Shown: positions 24,657 to 32,642 of the stretch, piece by piece
How the letters are laid out: the number at the start of each line of letters is the position of its first letter
Numbering within the stretch: position 1 is the stretch's first letter
NCBI GenBank assembly: GCA_009774625.1
Contig: VSOB01000038.1
Location: 1 to 32,740, forward strand
Origin: Lachnospiraceae bacterium
GTDB lineage: Bacteria; Bacillota; Clostridia; Lachnospirales; Lachnospiraceae
Reading direction: 5' to 3'
DNA: 32,740 nt
Program-made: the position numbers and the translations under genes
Notes under the pieces: generated by a model
The model's database searches: none
Told to the model about the DNA's origin: nothing
Seen by the model: the letters and a program-made list of their open reading frames with translations, nothing else

Positions 24657-26288
24657 ATGATTCAGAATCCCATACTTCCGGGCTTTCATCCGGACCCGTG
24701 TATTTGCAGAAAAGGCGATGACTATTATCTGGCAGTATCCAGCTTTGAGTGGATGCCGGGGATTCCCGTGTATCATTCACGGGATTTGAAAAACTGGGAA
24801 TTGTATACCCATGTACTGACAGACGACGAACAGGTGGATCTGCGGAAGCTCCCCTCGGCCAAAGGCGTGTGGGCACCCTGTCTGACGTATTGTGAGCAGG
24901 AAGATCTGTTTTATGTTTTGTATGGCATTATGCGTTCCATGAATGCCAGATATTTTGATGTGGACAATTATCTGATCACGGCCAAAGACATCGGCGGGCC
25001 CTGGAGCGAGCCTGTTTATCTGCATTCTTCCGGCTTTGATGCTTCCATATTCCATGATGATGACGGGCGTAAATGGGTGGTGTCTCTGGAATGGGAGACT
25101 AGAGAAGGGTACGAAAAGCCGGGTGCTATCTGTATGGCGGAATATTCTCCAAAGCAAAAAGAGCTGATTGGTTATCCGAAACGTATCTGGTCGGGCGGAA
25201 CAGACAGAGGATGCATAGAGGCGCCTCATCTGACAAAAAAGAACGGTTATTATTATATTATGTGTGCCGAGGGCGGAACAGGGTATAATCACTGCGTTAC
25301 GATGGGACGGGCCAGGGAGATATGGGGACCTTATGAAAAAGATCCGGCCAATCCCATTGTGACTTCCAATCCGGGAGTGTCCAACGAACGTCACAATCCG
25401 GATCATTTAAAGCCCCAATACTACTATCCGGATTCAGCGCTGCAGAAATCAGGGCATGGGAGCTATGTGGAAACACCGGATGGGGAAGTGTATCTGGCAC
25501 ATTTAACGGCCCGGCCTTTTGTACCGGAGCTGCGCTGTACATTGGGCAGAGAAACGGCGCTTCAGAAGATGCGGTGGACAGAGGACGGCTGGCTGCGGAT
25601 GGCGGATGGCAGCAATCTGGCAAAGATCACAGTACCGGAGAGCGCTCTGCCGCAGTGTCCGCTGCCAGGCATCCCGGAGTTTGACGATTTTGACGCTCCT
25701 TCTCTGGGGAACTGGTATTATGCGCCTCGTATGATGCCGCAGACCTTTGCGGATGTAACGGCCCGGCCCGGATATGTGCGGCTGAGAGGGCAGGAAGCCA
25801 GAACATCTTTAAACCGTGTCAGCATTCTGGCCAGAAAGCTGACAAGTCTGCATGTGAGGATTACCACCAAGATGGAATTTCATCCGGTAGTATACCAGCA
25901 CAGTGCAGGCCTGATTTTGTATTATGACAATATGAATTACATCAATCTGCGCAAATATTACAGCGAAACGCTGGGACAGGGAGCGCTTTCCATTGTTCAT
26001 CTGGAAAATGGGGTGAAAACGGAATACACAGATACCCGTACACCGGTGGAAGATGTACCCTTGTATCTGCAGCTTGCGGTGGAAGGCAGAGAAGTGTGGT
26101 TTGCGTGGAGTTATGACGGCAGAACCTATGAGAGAATCGGAAAAACTTTTGATACGACCCGGTTTTCTGATGAATACTGCCAATATGGGGAATTTACCGG
26201 AACGATGGTGGGACTGACCTGTGCGGACCGGGTAAAACACAGTCATTATGCGGATTTTGACTTTTTTGAATACATAGCGGAGGTATAG
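24657..26288 (+). CDS. xynB: glycoside hydrolase family 43 beta-xylosidase
   Basis: This 543-residue enzyme without signal peptide belongs to GH43 and probably splits xylo-oligosaccharides in the cytoplasm by inversion. The five-bladed propeller starts with NPILPGFHPDPCICRKGDDYYL. The catalytic residues are predicted as base Asp13 (HPDP), pKa-tuning Asp128 (SGFDAS) and acid Glu188 (GCIEAPH). From about residue 340 (FDDFDAPSLGNWYYAPR) a C-terminal concanavalin-like beta-sandwich follows, the usual architecture of XynB-type xylosidases. The ATG at 24657 is chosen for the AAAAAGGAG site; an upstream in-frame ATG at 24570 lacks one. It is followed after seven bases by a two-component system. Some relatives are arabinofuranosidases. 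Confidence 0.92.
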   Translation: MIQNPILPGFHPDPCICRKGDDYYLAVSSFEWMPGIPVYHSRDLKNWELYTHVLTDDEQVDLRKLPSAKGVWAPCLTYCEQEDLFYVLYGIMRSMNARYFDVDNYLITAKDIGGPWSEPVYLHSSGFDASIFHDDDGRKWVVSLEWETREGYEKPGAICMAEYSPKQKELIGYPKRIWSGGTDRGCIEAPHLTKKNGYYYIMCAEGGTGYNHCVTMGRAREIWGPYEKDPANPIVTSNPGVSNERHNPDHLKPQYYYPDSALQKSGHGSYVETPDGEVYLAHLTARPFVPELRCTLGRETALQKMRWTEDGWLRMADGSNLAKITVPESALPQCPLPGIPEFDDFDAPSLGNWYYAPRMMPQTFADVTARPGYVRLRGQEARTSLNRVSILARKLTSLHVRITTKMEFHPVVYQHSAGLILYYDNMNYINLRKYYSETLGQGALSIVHLENGVKTEYTDTRTPVEDVPLYLQLAVEGREVWFAWSYDGRTYERIGKTFDTTRFSDEYCQYGEFTGTMVGLTCADRVKHSHYADFDFFEYIAEV

Positions 26289-26295
26289 AATAACA

Positions 26296-27015
26296 GTGTA
26301 CCGGATCGGGATCTGTGATGATGAAAAAGGGACCTGTGGGGAACTGGAGCGGATGCTTCAGGAGTATGGCAGAAAAAAAGGAATGGAGCTGGAAATCGAT
26401 GTCTGGTACAGCGGAGAAAGTCTGTGCAGTTTTCTGAGGACAGGAGGCGGCCTGGATCTGCTGTTTCTGGACATAGAGCTGGTGAGTACGGATGGAATAC
26501 AGGTGGGACATTTTATCAGGGAAGAGCTAGAGGACATGGAAACGATGATCGTTTACATTTCTTCCCAAAGTAGCTATGCCATGAATCTGTTTCGGATACA
26601 GCCGCTGGACTTCCTGATCAAACCCATCAGCCGGGAAATGACAGAAGATATTATGGAGAGAAGTCTCCGTATGTATGAGCGGAAAAATCAGACTTTTTCC
26701 TATAGTATCAAAGGTTACTATTTCAATGTCCCATTTCGTAAGATTTTATATTTCTACAGTCAGAACAAAAAAGTGAGTATGGTACTGAAAGAGGAAGAGG
26801 TACAGTTTTATGGGAAACTGAAAGAGATTTCCAAATCGGTGCCCCATAATTTTATGATGATACACCAGTCTTTTCTGATTAATCTGGACTATGTATCAGA
26901 ATGTTCCTACGAGCTGGTAAAAATGGCCAATGGTTCGCTGTTAAACATCAGCCAGCCATACCGCAGGAAGGTGAGGGAGCAGATTATGCAGTATAAATGG
27001 GAGAAGATAAGATAA
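26296..27015 (+). CDS. LytTR-family response regulator (AgrA-like), GTG start
   Basis: This 239-residue regulator has a receiver domain with acidic pocket Asp8/Asp9 (ICDDE), phosphorylation site Asp59 (LLFLDIE) and conserved Lys109 (FLIKP). A LytTR DNA-binding domain covers about residues 140-235 (YYFNVPFRKILYFYSQNKKVSM, HQSFLINLDYV). LytTR proteins bind pairs of short direct repeats; a matching pair lies at 28279-28312. The GTG at 26296 is the only sensible start; GGAGGT lies 11 bases upstream inside the end of the xylosidase gene, so translation is coupled. The partner kinase starts two bases after its stop codon. Confidence 0.92.
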   Translation: MYRIGICDDEKGTCGELERMLQEYGRKKGMELEIDVWYSGESLCSFLRTGGGLDLLFLDIELVSTDGIQVGHFIREELEDMETMIVYISSQSSYAMNLFRIQPLDFLIKPISREMTEDIMERSLRMYERKNQTFSYSIKGYYFNVPFRKILYFYSQNKKVSMVLKEEEVQFYGKLKEISKSVPHNFMMIHQSFLINLDYVSECSYELVKMANGSLLNISQPYRRKVREQIMQYKWEKIR

Positions 27016-27016
27016 T

Positions 27017-28279
27017 ATGCTGACAATAGCGGGAATCATAAGTACGGATCTGTTTGCACTTTATATGATGAAGCGTTTTATTACTATGTTTTTCGGACTC
27101 AATGTGGATCATAAGAAACAGGAATGGATGCTGTACGGCCTGTTTTTTATTCTTATGGGAATATCGTTCCTGTTTTTCCGCTATCCTCCACTGATGACTG
27201 CGATCAATCTGGTCATGCTCTATATGATCTGCCGGCTCTATGAGGGAAGTCAGAAGAAAAAGATATTGGTAACCTTTTTGATTTACAGTGTCTGTATGGG
27301 CTGTGAAGTATTGGCTATGTATTCCTGCGGAAGTTATGATGTGCATGGAGAGATAAAGCTGATTGCGCCGTTTATCACGGTTTTTCTGGTCAGCATCTGT
27401 CAGTTTATCATCGAAAGATTTTTGGTCAGGCACAGAGAGGCGTATTATATTCCCCATTGCAACGTACTGATTCTGGTGCCGGTCGTCAGCATTGGCCTCC
27501 TTTTGTTTCTGGTGATGAGCGGGCCGAAGAGCAGGAGTGTATTTATTTCCGTCAGTCTGTGCATACTGTTAATTAATTTTTTAATTTATTATTTATGCGA
27601 TGCATTGATGGAGGTGTTTTCCGAACTGGAGGACAAGCTGATGTTTGAGCGCCTTGCCGCCGGATATGCCAATCAGTGCAGTGTGATGATACAATCGGAA
27701 GAAAAAGTAAGGACGCTCAGGCATGATATGAAGCATCATCTGAATGAACTTCTCCTGCTTGCAGAAAGAGACAGCGGGCAGGAAATCAGAGACTATATCC
27801 TGAATATGCGTGGGTATCTGGAAAATCCCAATGAATACATCAGCAGCGGAAACAAAGGAGTGGACAGTCTGCTGAACTATATGTTGCAGGAAGCTGAGCG
27901 GATCCTGAACAAAGTGGATTATAAGATCAGCGTTCCCGGAGAAATGGGCATCGGTTCTTTTGATCTGAATGTAATCGTGGGAAATTTACTGGACAATGCC
28001 ATTTTTGCAGCTTCCCATTCCGAAGGAAAATGGATGTCGGTTTCCCTGAGCTATGAAAAAGGGCTGTTGTTTATTCGTGTCCGGAACAGCTATGACACTA
28101 ATATCAGAAAAAGCAGGGAAGCATATGAGACAACCGGAAAGGAACCACAGAAACATGGCATAGGACTGCAGAATGTGAAAAAAGCAGTGGAGCATTATTG
28201 CGGCAGTATGCAGATTTCAGATACGGATAATATATTTGATGTAAAGGTTATGTTGTATACTCTTAAGAAGAAATCGTAA
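27017..28279 (+). CDS. GHKL-domain sensor histidine kinase (AgrC-like)
   Basis: In this 420-residue membrane kinase about six N-terminal helices (residues 1-195) form the sensor. A short coiled linker leads to LRHDMKHHLNEL with phospho-acceptor His236, then a GHKL ATPase domain with N-box Asn323 and Asn327 (VGNLLDNAIFAAS) and G-box GIGLQNVKKAVE near 381. This is the AgrC-type layout that normally detects peptides. No AgrB- or AgrD-like gene is in the neighbourhood, so either the ligand is made elsewhere or it is not a peptide. It is cotranscribed with the response regulator and probably with the xylosidase. Confidence 0.92.
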   Translation: MLTIAGIISTDLFALYMMKRFITMFFGLNVDHKKQEWMLYGLFFILMGISFLFFRYPPLMTAINLVMLYMICRLYEGSQKKKILVTFLIYSVCMGCEVLAMYSCGSYDVHGEIKLIAPFITVFLVSICQFIIERFLVRHREAYYIPHCNVLILVPVVSIGLLLFLVMSGPKSRSVFISVSLCILLINFLIYYLCDALMEVFSELEDKLMFERLAAGYANQCSVMIQSEEKVRTLRHDMKHHLNELLLLAERDSGQEIRDYILNMRGYLENPNEYISSGNKGVDSLLNYMLQEAERILNKVDYKISVPGEMGIGSFDLNVIVGNLLDNAIFAASHSEGKWMSVSLSYEKGLLFIRVRNSYDTNIRKSREAYETTGKEPQKHGIGLQNVKKAVEHYCGSMQISDTDNIFDVKVMLYTLKKKS

Positions 28280-28312
28280 ATTTCGCCATTTTATACTATG
28301 AATTTCGCCATT
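28279..28312. promoter_or_regulatory. direct-repeat pair, candidate LytTR binding site
   Basis: AATTTCGCCATT occurs twice (28279-28290 and 28301-28312) with a 22-base period, that is, on the same face of the helix. It ends just upstream of the weak -35 region of the lipoprotein promoter. The paired-repeat layout is that of LytTR regulators such as AgrA. Confidence 0.6.
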
Positions 28313-28315
28313 CTG

Positions 28316-28344
28316 CATAAAGCAGGCAGATAAAGTGCTATACT
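28316..28344 (+). promoter_or_regulatory. activator-dependent-looking promoter of the lipoprotein gene
   Basis: TATACT (28339-28344) is a good -10 box, but the region 17 bases upstream (28316-28321, CATAAA) is a very poor -35. The direct repeats directly upstream suggest an activator compensates. The leader contains a CCGCCG/CGGCGG hairpin (28355-28375). Confidence 0.5.
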
Positions 28345-28404
28345 TACTCCGCGTCCGCCGGTATCTGGGCGGCGGCAGACTCTTAGTTTGCGGAGGGGAG
28401 CAGG

Positions 28405-28761
28405 ATGAAGAAATTAAGGATGAGCGCGGCTGTCTTAACGGCCGGCATGCTGTTGGCAGGCTGTGGAAACGACGTAGTAACAGAAACAGGATGGGAAGCA
28501 GAGTACATCACAGTGGAATACAGGGCTGAGGAAGCGAATGTGAGGGAAGCAGCATCAGAAAAGACATCGGAAAAAGACGCGACTCTGATTGCAGTGCTGG
28601 ATTTTGGCAGCAGGGAACATACATACAAGGTGATCGTGGAGCCGTTCACTAAGGATGCAATGAAGGCGTCTTTTGAGATTGTGAGAAAAGAGATAAAACG
28701 GCTTGCGGAAGGATGGGGTCGGTATAGTGAGATTCTGCATACTGTAAAAGCTGATGATTGA
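28405..28761 (+). CDS. small predicted lipoprotein of unknown function
   Basis: This 118-residue protein starts MKKLRMSAAVLTAGMLLAGCG, a lipoprotein signal with lipobox LLAGC and Cys20 as the acylated residue, so it should sit on the outer face of the membrane. The mature part is acidic at first, then forms a compact region with DFGSREHTYKVIVEPFTKDAMKASFEIVRKEIKRLAEGW. I recognise no domain. GGAGGGG precedes the ATG. It is separated from the kinase gene by the LytTR-like repeats and a promoter, so it may be the output gene of that two-component system. Its function is unknown. Confidence 0.8.
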   Translation: MKKLRMSAAVLTAGMLLAGCGNDVVTETGWEAEYITVEYRAEEANVREAASEKTSEKDATLIAVLDFGSREHTYKVIVEPFTKDAMKASFEIVRKEIKRLAEGWGRYSEILHTVKADD

Positions 28762-28856
28762 CAGCTTTCCTCATAAATCGTAATATGGAAATAAAATAAC
28801 AGAACGGCAAAAATAGAGAGCAGACGTTCTGAAATCTGAAAAAGGGAGAACACAGT

Positions 28857-29228
28857 ATGGAATTTACATTTGCGCATAATAATCTGAATGTTATGGATCT
28901 GGATCAATCGCTGCAGTTTTATCAGGAAGCGCTTGGCCTTAAGGAAGAGCGGAGAAAAGAAGCGTCGGACGGCAGTTTTATTCTGGCATTTCTGGCAGAC
29001 GGCAGGAGGCATCACAGGCTGGAGCTTACCTGGCTGCGGGACTGGGAAAAGGATTCCTATAATCTGGGCGACAATGAGTTTCACCTTGCGTTCGAGACGG
29101 ATGATATGGATGCGGCACGTGCAAAGCATAAAGAAATGGGATGCATCTGTTTTGAAAATCCGGAAATGGGTATTTACTTTATTTCCGACCCGGACGGATA
29201 TTGGATCGAGATCGTACCTGCGAAATAA
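28857..29228 (+). CDS. gloA: glyoxalase / VOC-family protein (lactoylglutathione lyase-like)
   Basis: This 123-residue, single-domain vicinal-oxygen-chelate protein shows the GloA pattern. The first strand is FAHNNLNVMDLDQSLQFYQEALGL (about 5-28) with metal ligand His7, then Glu in RLELTW, His in EFHLAF and Glu in YWIEIVP, together giving the usual 2-His/2-Glu metal site. GloA isomerises the hemithioacetal of methylglyoxal. Clostridia generally lack glutathione, so another thiol or a different substrate is possible. GGGAGAA precedes the ATG. It lies upstream of hflX but with a 93-base gap, so cotranscription is uncertain. Confidence 0.82.
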   Translation: MEFTFAHNNLNVMDLDQSLQFYQEALGLKEERRKEASDGSFILAFLADGRRHHRLELTWLRDWEKDSYNLGDNEFHLAFETDDMDAARAKHKEMGCICFENPEMGIYFISDPDGYWIEIVPAK

Positions 29229-29321
29229 CAGCATGTCCGATCACAGAGAATGTCCGGGAACGGACAATTGAGAAATGGACGGATGTTTCCCGCAAATAAT
29301 CACAGGAACAGGAGAGAACAG

Positions 29322-30647
29322 ATGACGGAAATCGGAATCGAAACAGATCGGGTCATACTGGCGGGAGTGGATACCGGGGATGACGGAGACTTTGAGCATT
29401 CCATGAAAGAGCTGGGCAGTCTGGCAAAAGCCTGTCATATGGAGGTTGTGGGAATCTTAACACAGAAGATGGAAACGGTAAATAAGGCCCTCTGTCTTGG
29501 CTGCGGCAAAGTAGATGAGCTGAAAGAATTTGCAGAGTGTGAGGAAGCAGACACCATTGTATTTGATAACACCCTTTCTCCGTCTCAACTGCGTAATCTG
29601 CAGAGGATTCTTCAAAAGCCGATTCTGGACAGGACTTCTCTGATTCTTTCTATTTTTTCTGACCGGGCAAGGACGCGGGAAGCAAGGCTTCAGGTAGAAA
29701 CGGCCCGTTTGCAGTATCTGCTTCCCAGACTGGTGGGTATGCATGAATCCCTGAGCCGCCAGGGCGGCGGAAGCGGACTGGCCAATAAAGGGGCCGGAGA
29801 AAAAAAGCTGGAATTGGACAGACGTAAGATTGAGCACAGGCTGGCTCAGCTTGGGAGGGAGCTGGAAGCGATTTCAGGTGAGCGGCAGACACAGCGAAAA
29901 AAGAGACTTTCTTCTTCGCTTCCGCTGGTGGCGCTGGCGGGATATACCAATGCAGGAAAATCCACATTGATGAACCGCCTGCTGGAACGCTATGGAGAGG
30001 AAGAGGCAAAACAGGTATTGGAAAAGGATATGCTGTTTGCCACACTGGAAACTACGGTCCGCAGGATTGAGCTGCCAGACAACCGCAGATTCCTGCTTTC
30101 TGATACAGTGGGATTTATCCATAAGCTGCCGGCAGGACTGCTGAAGGCGTTTCGTTCCACTCTGGAGGAAATCAAACACGCGGATTTGATTTTGCATGTG
30201 ATTGATTATGCGGACGAGCAATATAAAAATCAGATCAAGGTAACGGAAGAAACGTTGTCGGAGCTGGGATGTTCCCAGATCCCGGTGATCTATGTGATGA
30301 ATAAGGCTGATCTGTGTATGGAAGATTTTCCGAAAGTACAGGGAGACAATCGGATCTATATGGCTGCCGGGTCAGGCAGGGGACTGGAAGAACTGACAGA
30401 GCTGATCGGGGCCAAACTGTTTGGAACTTATCGGCAGGCAGAGTTTCTGATACCATATGAAGAAGGACGCGTTCTGTCATATTTGATGGAGCATGCCCAG
30501 GTTCAGAAAACGGAATATACGGAAGCGGGCGTATATCTGACAGCTTCCTGCAGTCAGGAGGATTATGCACGCTGTCAGAGATATACAGAACAGAAAGGAC
30601 AAAGCAATGAGAACAATACCAGTGTCGGAAATTACCCGTCATATTAA
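29322..30647 (+). CDS. hflX: ribosome-associated GTPase HflX
   Basis: This 441-residue GTPase rescues and splits stalled or hibernating ribosomes in other bacteria. The N-terminal HflX domain covers about residues 8-195 (GCGKVDELKEF at 60-70; the LVGMHESLSRQGGGSGLANKGAGE substrate loop at 137-160). The G domain has G1 GYTNAGKST (207-215), the switch I threonine in ETTVRRI, G3 DTVGF (261-265) and G4 NKAD (327-330). The ATG at 29322 is chosen for CAGGAGAG just upstream; the frame is open back to 29250 but without a good site. Its last 41 bases overlap the start of the fumarase alpha gene, a clear translational link. Confidence 0.95.
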   Translation: MTEIGIETDRVILAGVDTGDDGDFEHSMKELGSLAKACHMEVVGILTQKMETVNKALCLGCGKVDELKEFAECEEADTIVFDNTLSPSQLRNLQRILQKPILDRTSLILSIFSDRARTREARLQVETARLQYLLPRLVGMHESLSRQGGGSGLANKGAGEKKLELDRRKIEHRLAQLGRELEAISGERQTQRKKRLSSSLPLVALAGYTNAGKSTLMNRLLERYGEEEAKQVLEKDMLFATLETTVRRIELPDNRRFLLSDTVGFIHKLPAGLLKAFRSTLEEIKHADLILHVIDYADEQYKNQIKVTEETLSELGCSQIPVIYVMNKADLCMEDFPKVQGDNRIYMAAGSGRGLEELTELIGAKLFGTYRQAEFLIPYEEGRVLSYLMEHAQVQKTEYTEAGVYLTASCSQEDYARCQRYTEQKGQSNENNTSVGNYPSY

Positions 30648-31449
30648 AGAAATGTGCATTGAGGCCAATTATTGCCTGACACCTGATATGGACTGTGCCT
30701 TGAAACGGGCACAGCAGGAGGAAACCTCTTTGCTGGGCACACAGATACTGGGACAGCTTCAGGACAATCTGAAGATTGCAAAAGAAGAAGAGATTCCGAT
30801 TTGCCAGGATACAGGTATGGCCGTGATTTTTTTGGAAATCGGTCAGGAAGTACATTTTGACGGCGGTGATCTGGAAGCGGCAGTCAATGAAGGTGTGCGC
30901 CAGGGGTACAGTGAAGGATATCTGCGCAAATCGGTGGTAAAAGATCCCTGTGTCCGGGAAAATACAAAAGACAATACGCCGGCTGTGATTCATTATGAAA
31001 TAAAAGCGGGAGATCGGGTCAGGATTACGGTTGCCCCCAAAGGATTTGGAAGCGAAAACATGAGCAGGGTTTTTATGTTAAAGCCTGCCGATGGCATAGA
31101 AGGAATCAAGGAAGCGGTCATGACCGCAGTCCGGGACGCAGGTCCCAATGCCTGTCCGCCTATGGTCATCGGAGTGGGGATCGGGGGTACTTTTGAAAAA
31201 TGTGCGCTCATGGCGAAAAAGGCGCTGACCCGTTCCGTGGGGGAGCATTCCCATATTCCTTATGTCAGGGAAATGGAAGAAGAATTGCTGCAGCGTATCA
31301 ATGCCTCCGGCATCGGGCCGGGCGGTCTGGGCGGCAGGACCACGGCTCTGGCAGTTCATATTGATACCTATCCCACACATATTGCAGGACTTCCGGTAGG
31401 CATCAATATTTGCTGTCATGTCAACCGGCACTGCGTGAGGTTTGTCTGA
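30607..31449 (+). CDS. fumA: class I fumarate hydratase, alpha subunit
   Basis: This 280-residue protein is the large part of the oxygen-sensitive two-subunit Fe-S fumarase, which interconverts fumarate and malate. Probable 4Fe-4S ligands are Cys66 (PICQDTGM), Cys183 (NACPPMVIGVGIGG) and Cys269 or Cys270 (NICCHVNRH). RGGRTTALAV-type and SENMSRVFMLKP segments are also typical. L(+)-tartrate dehydratase alpha shares this fold, so the substrate is not certain from sequence. The ATG at 30607 follows AAAGGA and lies inside the end of hflX. The beta subunit follows after 129 bases. Confidence 0.9.
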   Translation: MRTIPVSEITRHIKEMCIEANYCLTPDMDCALKRAQQEETSLLGTQILGQLQDNLKIAKEEEIPICQDTGMAVIFLEIGQEVHFDGGDLEAAVNEGVRQGYSEGYLRKSVVKDPCVRENTKDNTPAVIHYEIKAGDRVRITVAPKGFGSENMSRVFMLKPADGIEGIKEAVMTAVRDAGPNACPPMVIGVGIGGTFEKCALMAKKALTRSVGEHSHIPYVREMEEELLQRINASGIGPGGLGGRTTALAVHIDTYPTHIAGLPVGINICCHVNRHCVRFV

Positions 31450-31578
31450 TAAATGCGGAAGATCAGCAGGATAAGGCTGTTGTCCGGGAAACAGACAAGA
31501 TGCGATGCCGGAAAAGACCGGTTATAACTGCCGGGGTATCTTAGGATCAGTACAATGCCGGTTGAGAAAGGATAACAT

Positions 31579-32139
31579 ATGGAAAGACATATTCAGGCGC
31601 CTGTAAACGAAGAGGAATGGAATACACTGCGTGCGGGAGACAGTGTTTATATTACAGGAACCATTTATACCGCCAGAGACGCCGCCCATAAGCGTATGCA
31701 GGAAGCATTGGAGAAAGGGATGCCGCTTCCGGTGGAGTTGAAAGGGACCATTCTATATTATATGGGGCCATCTCCAGCCAGAGAAGGAAAAGCCATCGGC
31801 TCGGCGGGACCGACTACGGCAAGCCGTATGGACAAATATACACCGGCGCTTCTGGATTTAGGGCTGAAGGGGATGATCGGTAAAGGAAAACGCTCCAAAG
31901 AGGTAAGAGAGGCTATCGTCCGGAATGGAGCCGTTTATTTTGCGGCAATCGGCGGAGCGGGAGCGCTTTTATCCAAAGCGATACTGAAATCAGAAGTGAT
32001 TGCTTATGATGATCTGGGAACGGAAGCAATCCGCAGGCTGGAAGTAAAAGAGTTTCCGGTTATCGTTGTCATTGACAGGGAAGGGAACGATTTATATGAG
32101 CAGGTCATGGCAGGGACTATCCCATTCGGAATGTCATAA
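31579..32139 (+). CDS. fumB: class I fumarate hydratase, beta subunit
   Basis: This 186-residue protein matches the beta part of Fe-S hydro-lyases, which supplies substrate-binding residues and completes the active site with the alpha subunit. Visible motifs are GDSVYITGTIYTARDAAHKRM (about 20-40), YYMGPSPAREGKAIGSAGPTTASRMDKYTP (about 55-84) and IGKGKRS (95-101), all conserved in FumA C-terminal halves and TtdB. GAAAGGA precedes the ATG. The 129-base gap to the alpha gene has no clear terminator or promoter, so the two are probably on one transcript. As for alpha, a tartrate dehydratase cannot be strictly excluded. Confidence 0.9.
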   Translation: MERHIQAPVNEEEWNTLRAGDSVYITGTIYTARDAAHKRMQEALEKGMPLPVELKGTILYYMGPSPAREGKAIGSAGPTTASRMDKYTPALLDLGLKGMIGKGKRSKEVREAIVRNGAVYFAAIGGAGALLSKAILKSEVIAYDDLGTEAIRRLEVKEFPVIVVIDREGNDLYEQVMAGTIPFGMS

Positions 32140-32210
32140 GTCCCGATTTATTTAAATGGAGTGGGAGTTACATAAAAATATAGAATTTGTAAATAATTAG
32201 AAAAAAGTAA

Positions 32211-32239
32211 TTGACAAATGAGAAACGTTTCGCTATAAT
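32211..32239 (+). promoter_or_regulatory. consensus sigma-A promoter of tRNA-Ser
   Basis: TTGACA (32211-32216), exactly 17 bases, TATAAT (32234-32239): both boxes are perfect consensus. It is preceded by an A/T-rich stretch that could act as an UP element. Confidence 0.93.
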
Positions 32240-32245
32240 CATACA

Positions 32246-32266
32246 TGCGTCGTCGATGATGATGCA
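32246..32266 (+). promoter_or_regulatory. hairpin at the 5' end of the tRNA-Ser precursor
   Basis: TGCGTCGTC (32246-32254) pairs over nine positions, two of them G-U, with GATGATGCA (32258-32266) around a GAT loop. It falls at the predicted transcription start. Confidence 0.5.
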
Positions 32267-32410
32267 CAACTTTATATTGGTAGAGGATGAGTTCAGACTA
32301 AGGAGAAATACTCAAGAGGCTGAAGAGGCGCCCCTGCTAAGGGTGTAGGTCGTTCACGCGGCGCGAGGGTTCAAATCCCTCTTTCTCCGTTTTTCTACCA
32401 TATAAATTTG
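32267..32410. repeat. inverted repeat enclosing tRNA-Ser
   Basis: CAACTTTATATTGGTAGA (32267-32284) is complementary to TCTACCATATAAATTTG (32394-32410) with one mismatch and one bulged base. In the precursor RNA this would form a long stem closing around the whole tRNA, resembling pre-rRNA processing stalks. Confidence 0.65.
32302..32389 (+). tRNA. tRNA-Ser (anticodon GCU)
   Basis: This is an 88-base tRNA with a long variable arm. The acceptor stem GGAGAAA/TTTCTCC is followed by discriminator G. Anticodon stem CGCCC/GGGTG encloses loop CTGCTAA with GCT. The variable arm is TAGGTCGTTCACGCGGCGC, and the T arm GAGGG-TTCAAAT-CCCTC. CCA is not encoded. Confidence 0.96.
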
Positions 32411-32415
32411 GAAAG

Positions 32416-32446
32416 AGAATCTTGAGAAATTGAGATTTCTTTTTTT
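32416..32446 (+). terminator. probable terminator of the tRNA-Ser unit
   Basis: AGAATCT pairs with AGATTTCT with one bulged base, followed by seven T residues (32440-32446). The stem is A/T-rich and of moderate strength. Confidence 0.6.
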
Positions 32447-32507
32447 GCCCCATATCCGGCCGCAAAAATTTGGCTTAGAATAAAATGTAAATTTTAGAAA
32501 ATTTTTG

Positions 32508-32536
32508 TTGACAAAAGAGTGCGGACGAGATATAAT
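32508..32536 (+). promoter_or_regulatory. consensus sigma-A promoter P1 upstream of a probable rRNA operon
   Basis: TTGACA (32508-32513), 17 bases, TATAAT (32531-32536), both perfect. No open reading frame follows in the remaining 200 bases; a small AGCTC/GAGCT hairpin without T run lies at 32573-32590. Confidence 0.88.
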
Positions 32537-32613
32537 AAAATTCCACCGCGGGCAAGAGAGCGGGAAGGGGAAAGCTCGAAGAGAAGAGCTGGAAGAAAAA
32601 AGTAAAAAAGGTC

Positions 32614-32642
32614 TTGACTGGGAACAGAAGTTGTGATAGAAT
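32614..32642 (+). promoter_or_regulatory. sigma-A promoter P2, tandem to P1
   Basis: TTGACT (32614-32619), 17 bases, TAGAAT (32637-32642). Two strong promoters about 106 bases apart with a purine-rich, non-coding leader to the window edge (32643-32740) is the usual arrangement before 16S rRNA. That the rRNA genes follow is inference, since they are outside the window. Confidence 0.8.

Noticed and set aside
28800..28831. CAGAACG/CGTTCTG inverted repeat before the glyoxalase gene
   Set aside because: The loop is 18 bases, no T run follows, and it is not palindromic enough to call an operator.
31450..31578. Three copies of TGCCGG (31506, 31529, 31556) in the gap between the fumarase subunit genes
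   Set aside because: The six-base repeats are unevenly spaced and show no clear hairpin or terminator; chance is sufficient.
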